Positions 52,749 through 60,683 of a stretch of 64,000 nt of DNA are shown piece after piece. Location of the stretch: the NCBI RefSeq assembly GCF_000725285.1, contig NZ_CP007161.1, forward strand, positions 310,001 through 374,000, in the 5' to 3' direction. Origin of the DNA: Virgibacillus sp. SK37 (lineage in GTDB: Bacteria > Bacillota > Bacilli > Bacillales > Amphibacillaceae). Both the position numbers and the translations under genes were made by a program. The stretch's first letter is position 1. Each line of letters opens with the position of its first letter. A model generated the notes under the pieces. It did no database searches, was not told where the DNA came from, and worked only from the letters and a program-made list of their open reading frames with translations.

Positions 52749-53324
52749 ATGACAGCAGATAAGACGAAAAAGAGGTTATATATCGAACTGGAGAATTGTA
52801 TTGGTTGTCGATCTTGTTTGGCTGCATGTACGCAATGTGGTGGACATGAGCAACGAAACAGAAACTATGTGTATGATGTAAACCCATTGGTGAATCGTCA
52901 GACAATGCCACTGATGTGCCTGCACTGTGTTGATCCTGCCTGTGCGAGGAGCTGTCCGGCACAGGCCATCCAAATCCATGAAACAGGAGCTGTGCTATCA
53001 GCGCTTGTAGAAAAATGTATTGGTTGTCAGAACTGCACCATTGCTTGTCCGTACGGAATTCCTAAGTTTGATGAAGAAGAAAATCTAATGTATAAATGTG
53101 ATTTATGTATTGATCGGACAAAGGACGGAATCCCGCCAATGTGTGCAAGTGTATGTCCTTCCAATACGTTGCAATGGCTGACAGAAGAAGAGATTGAACA
53201 AAAGCAACGTCAACATGATCTTGGTAATGATAAGTGGGTAACAAGCATGCCTTATCTTGAAGGAGAAACAAACGTAAAGGTTAATTTGCCAGGTATTTTG
53301 CAAGGAACAACAAAACTCTTTTAG
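52749..53324 (+). CDS. Four-cluster 4Fe-4S ferredoxin subunit (NrfC/DmsB type)
   Basis: 191 residues with four Cys groups: CIGCRSCLAACTQCGG, CLHCVDPACARSCP, CIGCQNCTIACP and CDLCIDRTKDGIPPMCASVCP, enough for four 4Fe-4S clusters in the DmsB/HybA/PhsB arrangement. It should carry electrons between the cytochrome b-like subunit and the molybdoenzyme. No signal peptide, so cytoplasmic. It starts directly at the stop of the molybdoenzyme gene. Confidence 0.9.
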   Translation: MTADKTKKRLYIELENCIGCRSCLAACTQCGGHEQRNRNYVYDVNPLVNRQTMPLMCLHCVDPACARSCPAQAIQIHETGAVLSALVEKCIGCQNCTIACPYGIPKFDEEENLMYKCDLCIDRTKDGIPPMCASVCPSNTLQWLTEEEIEQKQRQHDLGNDKWVTSMPYLEGETNVKVNLPGILQGTTKLF

Positions 53325-53336
53325 GGGGGAGAAACT

Positions 53337-53861
53337 ATGGCTGAAAAGAAGAATACAGTGCGAGTAGAAGACGATAATTATACGCATAATATAGACAGAA
53401 ATAATGAGAGAGCTTTGGATAGAAGAGGTTTTATGAAGACATTGGTCGGAGCGGCAGGAGTTTTTGCTGTTTCCTCCCTGCCGTGGGGAACGATTGCAGC
53501 AAAAGAATTAATGGGATTAGCTGACAAAGAATATCCAGAGCATAAAATTGCTGATATAAAAGATGTCAAAGTAGGCGATTCAGTAGAATTTCACTATCCG
53601 AGCGAGCATGATAGTGCTGTGCTTATTCGGTTGGGTGAAAATGAATTTGTCGCATATCAAAATGCTTGTACCCACCTCAGATGTCCTGTTTATTGGGTGA
53701 AAGATCAGCAAGAAATGGTGTGCCCGTGTCATCATGGTAAATTTGATGTGAAAACTGGTGCTCCAACTGCTGGACCTCCAAGACGTCCGCTTCCGGAAAT
53801 CATTGTTAAAACTAAACAAGGCTCTGTTTTTGCAGTAAGGGTGAAACGTTATGAAGCGTAG
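53337..53861 (+). CDS. Tat-exported Rieske 2Fe-2S protein
   Basis: 174 residues. DRRGFMKTLVGAAGVFAVSSLPWG (29-52) is a twin-arginine signal, probably kept as a membrane anchor. The Rieske motifs follow: CTHLRCPVYW (first Cys-His pair) and CPCHHGKFD (second). It should sit outside the membrane and take electrons from quinol or the cytochrome b subunit. Rieske proteins normally belong to bc complexes; one inside a nitrate-reductase-type operon is unusual. RBS GGGGGGAG; its end overlaps the next gene by 11 bases. Confidence 0.9.
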   Translation: MAEKKNTVRVEDDNYTHNIDRNNERALDRRGFMKTLVGAAGVFAVSSLPWGTIAAKELMGLADKEYPEHKIADIKDVKVGDSVEFHYPSEHDSAVLIRLGENEFVAYQNACTHLRCPVYWVKDQQEMVCPCHHGKFDVKTGAPTAGPPRRPLPEIIVKTKQGSVFAVRVKRYEA

Positions 53862-54057
53862 CTATATAGGAGTTATCACTCTGGCTATCATTTTATTTTT
53901 AGATATTATATGTATGCAATTACTTGTTCACCAGTTTTTTTATGAAAATTATGGGAATGTGTTATTATATATGATAATTATGATAATTCTGTTTCCGGTA
54001 GCTTTCATTATTTACAAGAAAGAAAAACACAAAGGAGGCGGTGCAAGTGGCAAGTGA
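53851..54057 (+). CDS. Small two-helix membrane protein
   Basis: 68 residues with two hydrophobic helices (IGVITLAIILFLDIICMQLLV and VLLYMIIMIILFPVAFIIY) and a Lys-rich tail. It overlaps the Rieske gene at its start and the next gene at its end, so it is clearly part of the operon. Probably an assembly or anchoring subunit. No known family recognised. Confidence 0.7.
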   Translation: MKRSYIGVITLAIILFLDIICMQLLVHQFFYENYGNVLLYMIIMIILFPVAFIIYKKEKHKGGGASGK

Positions 54058-54358
54058 AACATATTTAGACTTTTGCTTTATTCAGGAGCCAACAGGTACG
54101 CTAACCGAATTTGTGAATCGTAACTTTCAGGAATTATTTAAATTTGAACGGCGTTTGCATTGGCATTTGGAAGAGAAAATGGAACATGGAGCTGAAATTG
54201 TTGTAGCGGAAGTGAAAGGCATGAGCAGGTGGGCGTCCTCTGAAGACATAGTAGAATTCCTGGAAGCTCATGCAGAAGATCAATTCTGGAAGACTCTACA
54301 AGGCTATCAATTTAAGGTTTATCCTGTGTCGAAAGGGTGTATCCCGAATGGACGTTAA
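54047..54358 (+). CDS. Unknown small soluble protein of the nitrate locus
   Basis: 103 residues from GTG 54047, which lies eight bases after AAAGGAGG; GTG 54041 is too close to that site. Aromatic- and Glu-rich, no membrane segment (ETYLDFCFIQEPTGTLTEFV, ERRLHWHLEEKME). I do not recognise it. Position between redox subunits and the transporter suggests an assembly factor. Confidence 0.6.
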   Translation: MASETYLDFCFIQEPTGTLTEFVNRNFQELFKFERRLHWHLEEKMEHGAEIVVAEVKGMSRWASSEDIVEFLEAHAEDQFWKTLQGYQFKVYPVSKGCIPNGR

Positions 54359-54632
54359 AGCAATAGACGTAGATAAATTTAAAAATCATCCTGTCTTCGT
54401 TTGTATTTATGGTGATCAAAATGAAGACCAGGCACCATGGGTTCGCAGAAATATACTTAAAACAACACTTTGCCCGGATAGCACTCATCTGCGAATATAC
54501 TTTGATAAGCATTTCTTTTTTGCAGTTCCATTGTCCAGCAAAGTAGACATGTCTGATCATGCTTGGACAGCTTATGACGAAACGACTAGATTACACTATG
54601 CAATTAAAAAAGAGGTGAAAGTACATGTTTAA
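54348..54632 (+). CDS. Unknown small protein of the nitrate locus
   Basis: 94 residues from ATG 54348, with GAAAGGG upstream and an 11-base overlap with the preceding gene; its stop overlaps the NarK-PAS start. Soluble, with DKFKNHPVFVCIYGDQNEDQAPWVRR and a His/Phe-rich middle (FDKHFFFAVP). No family recognised. Tight overlaps argue that it is real and co-expressed. Confidence 0.6.
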   Translation: MDVKAIDVDKFKNHPVFVCIYGDQNEDQAPWVRRNILKTTLCPDSTHLRIYFDKHFFFAVPLSSKVDMSDHAWTAYDETTRLHYAIKKEVKVHV

Positions 54633-56121
54633 AAAGGTCCAGCTTCCATTACAAACAACCAACCTGATTGTCGGTTTTATGGTGTGGGTTATATTATCCT
54701 CTTTGTTAACATTTATTATGGAGGATATTAATATTACACCACAGCAGGCCTCTTGGGTGACGGCGGTCCCTGTAATTCTTGGTTCTGTTCTCCGTGTTCC
54801 AATGGGATATCTTACTAACGTATTTGGAGCAAGAAAACTGTTCATGATCAGTTTTATTTTACTCTTATTCCCGGTTTATTACATTAGTATCGCAAATAGT
54901 TTCATGGATCTAATTATTGGAGGCTTATTTATAGGTATTGGAGGAGCGGTGTTTTCTGTCGGAGTAACCTCCCTACCAAAGTATTATGCCAAAGAAAAGC
55001 ACGGATTTGTAAATGGTATCTATGGTGCTGGGAATATTGGTACAGCTATAACAGCCTTCGCAGCACCAGTTATTGCAGGGCAAATTGGCTGGTCATTAAC
55101 TGTGCAGCTTTATATGGTTCTTTTGGCAATCTTTGTTGTTGCAAACTTCTTTCTCGGGGATAAAAAAGAAGAAATGAAAGTAAAGGCTTCCCTTATAGAG
55201 CAGATTAAGGGGGTTTACCGTGATGAAAAGCTATGGTTGTTCAGTTTGTTCTATTTCATCACATTTGGATCGTTTGTTGCTTTCACTGTTTATTTACCAA
55301 ACTTCTTAGTTAATAATTTTGGTTTGGATTCGGTAGACGCAGGAGTTCGTACAGCTGGGTTTATTGCCTTAACTACTTTTCTCCGTCCATTGGGAGGTTG
55401 GCTAGCAGATCGCTTTAAGCCATTTGTTATTTTAATGTACGTGTTTGGGATCTTTACAATAGCAGCCTTAATTCTATCCTTTGCTCCATCCATTGGATTA
55501 TATACAGTTGGAACACTAGCTATCGCCATTGCTGGTGGAATAGGTAATGGGGTCATCTTCAAACTCGTTCCAATGTATTTTAATAAACAAGCAGGAATTG
55601 CTAATGGTATTGTTGCAGCAATGGGAGGGCTTGGAGGCTTTTTCCCTCCATTAATGCTAACCACTTTGTATAGTGTAACCGGCCATTACGCCATTGGCTT
55701 TATGGCTTTATCTCAGGTAGCGCTTGCTAGTCTGATTCTCGTTATTTGGATGTACTTTAATAAAAGATTAGCCTTATCAGATGAAATTTTAAATACTACG
55801 CCACTTGGAATGATGGTAACAAATAAAAAAGGAAAAATAATTAAAATTAACCCTGCTTTTACGGAGCTTACAGGCTACAGTGAAGAAGAGGCAATTGGCA
55901 ACAATCCAAATATGCTTAGTTCCGATAAGCATACAAATGACTTCTATGATAACATGTGGGATAATTTAAACAGGCATGGATTTTGGCAAGGGGAAATTTG
56001 GAACAAACGCAAAAATGGAGAGTTCTATTTAGAGTTCTTAACTATAAATGCTCTTCGGGATGATGCAGGAGAGGTTACACAATATGCAGGTGTGTTTAGT
56101 GATATAACGGATAAAGGGTAA
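54625..56121 (+). CDS. NarK-type nitrate/nitrite transporter fused to a PAS domain
   Basis: 498 residues. Residues 1-380 are a 12-helix MFS transporter of the nitrate/nitrite porter type: conserved Arg in SVLRVPMGY (Arg57) and TFLRPLGGW (Arg254), and Gly-rich motifs GIYGAGNIGTAI (131-142) and GGIGNGVIFKLVP (304-316). Residues 386-496 are a complete PAS domain (ILNTTPLGMMVTNKKGKIIKINP ... GVFSDITD). NarK proteins normally end after helix 12; the PAS tail hangs in the cytoplasm. The kinase encoded next lacks any sensor region, so this protein may act as a nitrate sensor as well as a transporter. Confidence 0.88.
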   Translation: MFKKVQLPLQTTNLIVGFMVWVILSSLLTFIMEDINITPQQASWVTAVPVILGSVLRVPMGYLTNVFGARKLFMISFILLLFPVYYISIANSFMDLIIGGLFIGIGGAVFSVGVTSLPKYYAKEKHGFVNGIYGAGNIGTAITAFAAPVIAGQIGWSLTVQLYMVLLAIFVVANFFLGDKKEEMKVKASLIEQIKGVYRDEKLWLFSLFYFITFGSFVAFTVYLPNFLVNNFGLDSVDAGVRTAGFIALTTFLRPLGGWLADRFKPFVILMYVFGIFTIAALILSFAPSIGLYTVGTLAIAIAGGIGNGVIFKLVPMYFNKQAGIANGIVAAMGGLGGFFPPLMLTTLYSVTGHYAIGFMALSQVALASLILVIWMYFNKRLALSDEILNTTPLGMMVTNKKGKIIKINPAFTELTGYSEEEAIGNNPNMLSSDKHTNDFYDNMWDNLNRHGFWQGEIWNKRKNGEFYLEFLTINALRDDAGEVTQYAGVFSDITDKG

Positions 56122-56156
56122 GTTGTTTAATAGCTACTTACGATATGAATTTCATT

Positions 56157-56207
56157 AGCCTTGGAGTAAAAGCAGAAACGAATGCTTACGTCCCAAGGCT
56201 ACCTTTT
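56157..56207 (+). terminator. Hairpin between narK-PAS and the kinase gene
   Basis: AGCCTTGG and CCAAGGCT form a perfect 8-bp outer stem, with a second stem inside (GTAA..GC with GCTTAC), followed by ACCTTTTTAT. It probably ends most transcripts of the reductase operon. Confidence 0.7.
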
Positions 56208-56226
56208 TATATTGGGGAGAATGGGG

Positions 56227-56901
56227 ATGATTGAGTTGAGAGAAGATTTTCATGTTACTAATTATATGAATCAAGTACAGGAAGAAGAGATGAAGCGGAT
56301 TGCTAATGAATTACATGAGGGGCCAGGGCAGCAGCTTTTCAGTGTAGCGACAGGTTTAGAGTTTCTGCAATCAAGCATACAAGAACCTGGTATGCGTGAG
56401 TATGCAAAGGAGCTAAATCAATTATTAAGGCGTACCATAGAAGAAATCAGGTTTATTTCCGCAGAGCTATATCCGATTACATTAGGGAAATTGGGACTTG
56501 AAGCTGCTTTGAGAAGTTTTTTTACTTTGTATACGTCCACGTTTGGAGTGGTTGTTCATATGAATCGTTCGGGTGAAAGAATAGAATTATCGGAGAATCT
56601 TAGTCTGGCTATTTTTCGATGTTGCCAGGAAGCCTTGATTAACATTGCAGCATATGCAGAGGTGGATGAAGCCGATGTTTATTTTACATGGGAAAAGAAA
56701 TCATTGAAAATAGATATTAGAGATAAAGGCAAAGGATTTGATAAAGAAGCGGCTATCGCCAACCATCGTATGAAGGGAGTGGCTGCTATGGAGCAACGGA
56801 TGAAGCAGGTTGGAGGGGAATTTAGCATTACCTCTGAACTTGCACAAGGGACTACCGTTACCCTGCTCCTGCCGATTCAAGAGGGAGGAATGGAACGATG
56901 A
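56227..56901 (+). CDS. Sensor-less NarL-family histidine kinase (NreB-like)
   Basis: About 224 residues. The HisKA_3 phosphoacceptor (RIANELHEGPGQQ, His30) is almost at the N-terminus, and the HATPase domain follows (N-box ALINIAAYAEV, G-box DKGKGFD). There is no PAS, GAF or Cys-cluster sensor region, unlike NreB of staphylococci with its four-Cys Fe-S PAS. ATG 56227 is preferred since GGGGAG lies seven bases before; ATG 56221 and 56182 are possible. The stop overlaps nreC by 4 bases. Signal input must come from partners such as NreA or the PAS tail of the NarK-type protein. Confidence 0.82.
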   Translation: MIELREDFHVTNYMNQVQEEEMKRIANELHEGPGQQLFSVATGLEFLQSSIQEPGMREYAKELNQLLRRTIEEIRFISAELYPITLGKLGLEAALRSFFTLYTSTFGVVVHMNRSGERIELSENLSLAIFRCCQEALINIAAYAEVDEADVYFTWEKKSLKIDIRDKGKGFDKEAAIANHRMKGVAAMEQRMKQVGGEFSITSELAQGTTVTLLLPIQEGGMER

Positions 56902-57551
56902 TTCGAATACTATTGGTAGATGATCATGCTGTAGTTAGAATGGGGCTTAAAGTTATGTTAAATGATGTGCCTGAAATGGAGGTTGTAGGCGAGGCTTCCG
57001 AGGGAAACGAAGGCATAGAGAAAGCGTTGGAAGAAAAGCCTGATATTGTGCTGATGGATTTAAGTATGCCACATGGAAAGGATGGCTTGTCAGCTACCTC
57101 TGAGCTGAAAAAGCAACTTCCTGATACAGCCATATTAATTCTTACCATGCATGATGATGAAGAGTATCTGTTTCGGGCTATTCAGGCAGGCGCTTCTGGA
57201 TGTGTCTTAAAAAGCGCTCCACATCAAGAACTAATTGAAGCAATTAAATCCGTATGTGCAGGAAATGCTTATCTGCATCCATCTGCTACAAAGCGGCTTA
57301 TGGATGAATATATAGGGAATCTGAAACAGGATGGACAGGAAAACTATCAATTGTTATCTGATAGAGAAAAAGAAGTTTTAACCCTAATTGCGAAAGGCTA
57401 CTCGAATAAAGAGATTGGTGAAAAATTAGTTATCAGTGTTAAGACTGTGGAAGCGCACAAAAGTAATTTAATGGAAAAACTACAGATGAAAACAAGACCG
57501 GAGCTCGTTTCATACGCATTGAAAAAAGGGTTGTTAGGCTATGGCATTTAA
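56898..57551 (+). CDS. nreC: NarL/LuxR-type response regulator NreC
   Basis: 217 residues. Receiver domain with phospho-acceptor Asp54 (IVLMDLSMP) and the usual Thr/Lys positions (LILTMHDD, VLKSAP); the LuxR HTH is at the end (LSDREKEVLTLIAKGYSNKEIGEKLVISVKTVEAHKSNLMEKL). It is flanked by kinase and NreA genes with overlaps on both sides, like the staphylococcal nre locus in a different order. It probably activates the reductase operon through the palindromes at 49380-49416. Confidence 0.9.
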   Translation: MIRILLVDDHAVVRMGLKVMLNDVPEMEVVGEASEGNEGIEKALEEKPDIVLMDLSMPHGKDGLSATSELKKQLPDTAILILTMHDDEEYLFRAIQAGASGCVLKSAPHQELIEAIKSVCAGNAYLHPSATKRLMDEYIGNLKQDGQENYQLLSDREKEVLTLIAKGYSNKEIGEKLVISVKTVEAHKSNLMEKLQMKTRPELVSYALKKGLLGYGI

Positions 57552-58011
57552 TAATCAAAGAGAGGAGTCGACAGAAATAAAAGAGAAATTTTTAGCTGAG
57601 TGCAACATGCTAAGAGAGAATATGCAAATTGATTTTGTTGGTATAGCACTACAGCAAACCGAGGGATTAAATATCACATGGCCTTTTGTTAGTGGAAATA
57701 CAACGAATAAGTATAAGTATATAACTGTCCGGTACGGAAAGGGAATAGCAGGAAAAGTTATTTCTACGGGAGCAGCTTTATCAATAGATAGCTTCCCGGA
57801 TGGGATCTCCGGAAAACCAACTGAATACCCAATTATGCTTGCAGAGCGACTCTTTGCTGTGTATGCGGTACCAATAAACTTTAAAGGCATGCCAAAAGGA
57901 GCTCTATTGGCGGGAATGCGTTCCCCTATAGTGTGGAGTGATACAAACATAAAGCAAGTGAAGCAAATGACTACTGAAATAGAGAAATTATTACCGTACT
58001 ATTTTAAGTAA
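57541..58011 (+). CDS. nreA: GAF-domain nitrate receptor NreA
   Basis: 156 residues forming one GAF domain. The nitrate-site region known from NreA is recognisable: WPFVSGNTTNKYKYITVRYGKGIAGKVI. In staphylococci NreA without nitrate holds NreB back and releases it when nitrate is bound. The start overlaps the nreC stop by 11 bases. Its presence makes nitrate the probable substrate of this locus. Confidence 0.87.
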   Translation: MAFNNQREESTEIKEKFLAECNMLRENMQIDFVGIALQQTEGLNITWPFVSGNTTNKYKYITVRYGKGIAGKVISTGAALSIDSFPDGISGKPTEYPIMLAERLFAVYAVPINFKGMPKGALLAGMRSPIVWSDTNIKQVKQMTTEIEKLLPYYFK

Positions 58012-58026
58012 GAGGGATGATGTCTT

Positions 58027-59358
58027 ATGAAAAATAAACAGAAACAAAGGGAAATTCGCAGAAATGATCAGGAAGAAGCAACAATAGTAATTGATGCTTC
58101 TGGAACCGTTCATTCTATAAACGAACAAGCTGCTCAACTATTTGAACTTACAAATATAGCTATTAAACATATTACTTCCTTATTGCCCGGAATTAATATT
58201 GCCTCACTTAAACATGGGACAGTTGCACAGCAATTTGGGGTAAAGGGAGATGGCACTAGATTTCCCCTTTACGTGAGGAAAAATAAATTTCCATTGAACG
58301 GAAAAGAGTTAATTTTACTTGTTTTTCATCAAAATAATGATCACACTTTATCTGGTATGGAGCCACAAAAAGTAGTCGATGAATTGATGGATATGAAATA
58401 CGCACTCGATGCTTCCACTATTGTTGCAATTACAGACCAAAAGGGTCAAATTAAATATGTAAATGATAAATTTTGCGAAATTTCTAAGTATACAAGTGAT
58501 GAATTACTCGGTAAAGATCACCGCATTATTAACTCCGGGTACCATCCAAAAGAGTTTATGCGAGAGCTTTGGAGAACAATTGCTAATGGGAAGGTCTGGA
58601 CAGGAGAGATAAAAAATCAAGCAAAGGACGGCAGTTATTACTGGGTGGACACAACGATTGTGCCATTTCTTAACTCCCAAGGGAAACCATATCAGTATTT
58701 AGCTATTCGCTCGGAAGTCACAGATAGAAAGAGAATTGAAGAAGAATTGCAAGAGACAATGAGTAAAATAATTACCGTTCAAGAGGAAGAGCGAAAAAGA
58801 TTATCCCGAGAAATCCACGATGGGATTGGACAGAATTTGTACAGTCATTTAATTACAATTAATCGACTAAGTACAGCGGTTAACCATCCACTTGTAGAAC
58901 AAATGACAGAGGAAGCTACACAGCTAATTCAGGAAGTGAGAGACTTTTCATGGGCGCTTCGTCCATCTGTACTTGACGATTTAGGGTTAATACCGGCCAT
59001 TCGATCTTTCCTGAATAGATACTCTGAAAACTATGGGGTGGATGTCTTTTTTGATTGCTCTTTACCTTATCGACTGGATAATAATGTAGAAATTACTGTA
59101 TATCGAATCATTCAAGAGGCATTAACAAATGTGCGTAAGTATGCCAATACGGACCAAGCCTCTGTTGTTATTCGAGAAGATGAAAAAAGAATACGTGTAG
59201 TTATTGAGGATAAGGGGGAAGGTTTTAATCCAGAGGCGCTATCTGAAGGGGTCGGATTGATCAGTATGGAGGAAAGAGCCCGATCGGTAAATGGCCAGCT
59301 CTATGTTAAGTCGCAGAAAGAACAGGGCACAACTGTCATCCTGGAGGTACCGGTGTAA
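58027..59358 (+). CDS. PAS-PAS histidine kinase, second kinase of the nitrate locus
   Basis: 443 residues. A first, weak PAS (about 15-105: EEATIVIDASGTVHSINEQAAQLFEL), a second full PAS (about 124-235: STIVAITDQKGQIKYVNDKFCEISKYT ... SEVTDRKR), HisKA_3 with His263 (LSREIHDGIGQN), and HATPase (N-box IQEALTNVRKYANTD, G-box DKGEGFNPEA). The second PAS resembles the PAS tail of the NarK-type protein. The four-Cys Fe-S pattern of NreB is absent, so oxygen sensing would need haem or FAD. Soluble. RBS AGAGGGATG. It shares the response regulator NreC with the sensor-less kinase, as no other regulator is present. Confidence 0.85.
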   Translation: MKNKQKQREIRRNDQEEATIVIDASGTVHSINEQAAQLFELTNIAIKHITSLLPGINIASLKHGTVAQQFGVKGDGTRFPLYVRKNKFPLNGKELILLVFHQNNDHTLSGMEPQKVVDELMDMKYALDASTIVAITDQKGQIKYVNDKFCEISKYTSDELLGKDHRIINSGYHPKEFMRELWRTIANGKVWTGEIKNQAKDGSYYWVDTTIVPFLNSQGKPYQYLAIRSEVTDRKRIEEELQETMSKIITVQEEERKRLSREIHDGIGQNLYSHLITINRLSTAVNHPLVEQMTEEATQLIQEVRDFSWALRPSVLDDLGLIPAIRSFLNRYSENYGVDVFFDCSLPYRLDNNVEITVYRIIQEALTNVRKYANTDQASVVIREDEKRIRVVIEDKGEGFNPEALSEGVGLISMEERARSVNGQLYVKSQKEQGTTVILEVPV

Positions 59359-59395
59359 AAAAAGAGAGATGAATTGGTTTCATCTCTCTTTTTAG
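59356..59395 (+). terminator. Terminator of the nre operon
   Basis: AAAAGAGAGATGAA and TTTCATCTCTCTTTTT form a 14-bp stem with a tiny TTGG loop; it begins at the stop codon of the kinase gene. Confidence 0.88.
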
Positions 59396-59631
59396 TGTTT
59401 TAATATGCCAAGAGGCTCTAATATATTAATCGGACACGTTTATTTAATTAACGTACCTTTTTTGATTTGGTCGTATAAGAAAGGGTTTATTTGACGTGAT
59501 AAGTTAGTAGAGAGACGCTTTTTGCTAGTTACAAAGCAACATTGGATTGGTAATATTATACTTGTCCTGGAAAAAGAAAGATGCAATATAAACGTGTGAA
59601 GTTATAAATAGCTAAGGGAGGGACTTCATAA

Positions 59632-60645
59632 ATGACATCTTATGCTCGTATTAAATTCCCAGCAGGATTTTGGACAGGATTGCATCAATTAGGAATTTCC
59701 TCACATGAGGTAGTTCGAAAAGCTGGACTACCATTAACTATTATTAATGAACCAGTTGTCACCGCCTCACAATATTTCTCTATTTGGCAGGCCTATTCCG
59801 ATATCATGGGTGACACTGCTGAGGCTATTATCAAGTTAACGACTGGTTTCGAAACAGTTCATTTTCCTCCAACTGTTCTAGCGGCTTACCATGCTCGTAA
59901 CTACCGTGATGCACTAACACGAATGGCTCGGTATAAGCGTCTATGTCCCCCTGAAAGCTTACTAATAACAGAGGAAGGCGAGAATTGTACTATTAAACTA
60001 GATTGGCTGCATACCGATCAACCAGGTCCGCCGATGTTAACTGGTATTACGCTTGCATTTCTATTGGAGTTAGGACGCAGGGGAACTGGCCAACCATTAA
60101 TGGCGAAATCCGTAGAACTATCCGATTTAATGGGCGATGTCAAGTCGCTCGAAGCTTATTTCGGGTGCCATGTCCAAATAGGTGGAAATTTTAACAAATT
60201 AACGCTCCACAAAAGTGACCTTGATCGCCTCTTTGTCTCGTATAACGCAGAATTGCTTGAAATCCTGACGCCTTCATTAGATCAATCGTTAAACGGGTAT
60301 CAAAATAATAAATCTATTACGGAAATGGTTAAGTGGATGATGAAGCGCAGCCTTGCCGGAGGTGACTCTACCCTTGATCTGATTGCAGGAGAATTAGGAG
60401 TAAGTAAACGCACCTTGCAGCGTCGTCTCCATGACGAAGGAATAAACTTTAATCATCTATTGGCACAAGTCCGGCAAGAGGAGGCTCGAGGATACTTAGC
60501 AGATCCCTCACTTGATATTGGTGAAGTGGCTTTCCTTGTTGGATATGAAGACCAAAACTCATTCTATCGGGCCTTTCGACATTGGGAAGGCGACACTCCA
60601 TCAAGTTGGCGCACAAAACATTTAGATACAAACTCAATAAACTGA
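59632..60645 (+). CDS. AraC-family transcriptional regulator
   Basis: 337 residues. The N-terminal 'Arabinose_bd'-type domain (about 20-200; WTGLHQLGISSHEVVRKAGLPL) resembles ArgR/OruR-type AraC regulators. The C-terminal double HTH is complete: LDLIAGELGVSKRTLQRRLHDEG and LDIGEVAFLVGYEDQNSFYRAFRHWEGDTPSSWR. GGAGGGAC precedes the ATG. It lies 38 bases before an SDR gene, which it may control. The effector is unknown. Confidence 0.88.
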   Translation: MTSYARIKFPAGFWTGLHQLGISSHEVVRKAGLPLTIINEPVVTASQYFSIWQAYSDIMGDTAEAIIKLTTGFETVHFPPTVLAAYHARNYRDALTRMARYKRLCPPESLLITEEGENCTIKLDWLHTDQPGPPMLTGITLAFLLELGRRGTGQPLMAKSVELSDLMGDVKSLEAYFGCHVQIGGNFNKLTLHKSDLDRLFVSYNAELLEILTPSLDQSLNGYQNNKSITEMVKWMMKRSLAGGDSTLDLIAGELGVSKRTLQRRLHDEGINFNHLLAQVRQEEARGYLADPSLDIGEVAFLVGYEDQNSFYRAFRHWEGDTPSSWRTKHLDTNSIN

Positions 60646-60683
60646 TCTTGCTTTTAACTATATTTGCAAAGGAGAAATATATA

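Noticed and set aside
60582-60683. N-terminal extension of the SDR gene
   Set aside because: It overlaps the end of the AraC gene and has no SDR similarity; ATG 60684 with AAAGGAG is the natural start.
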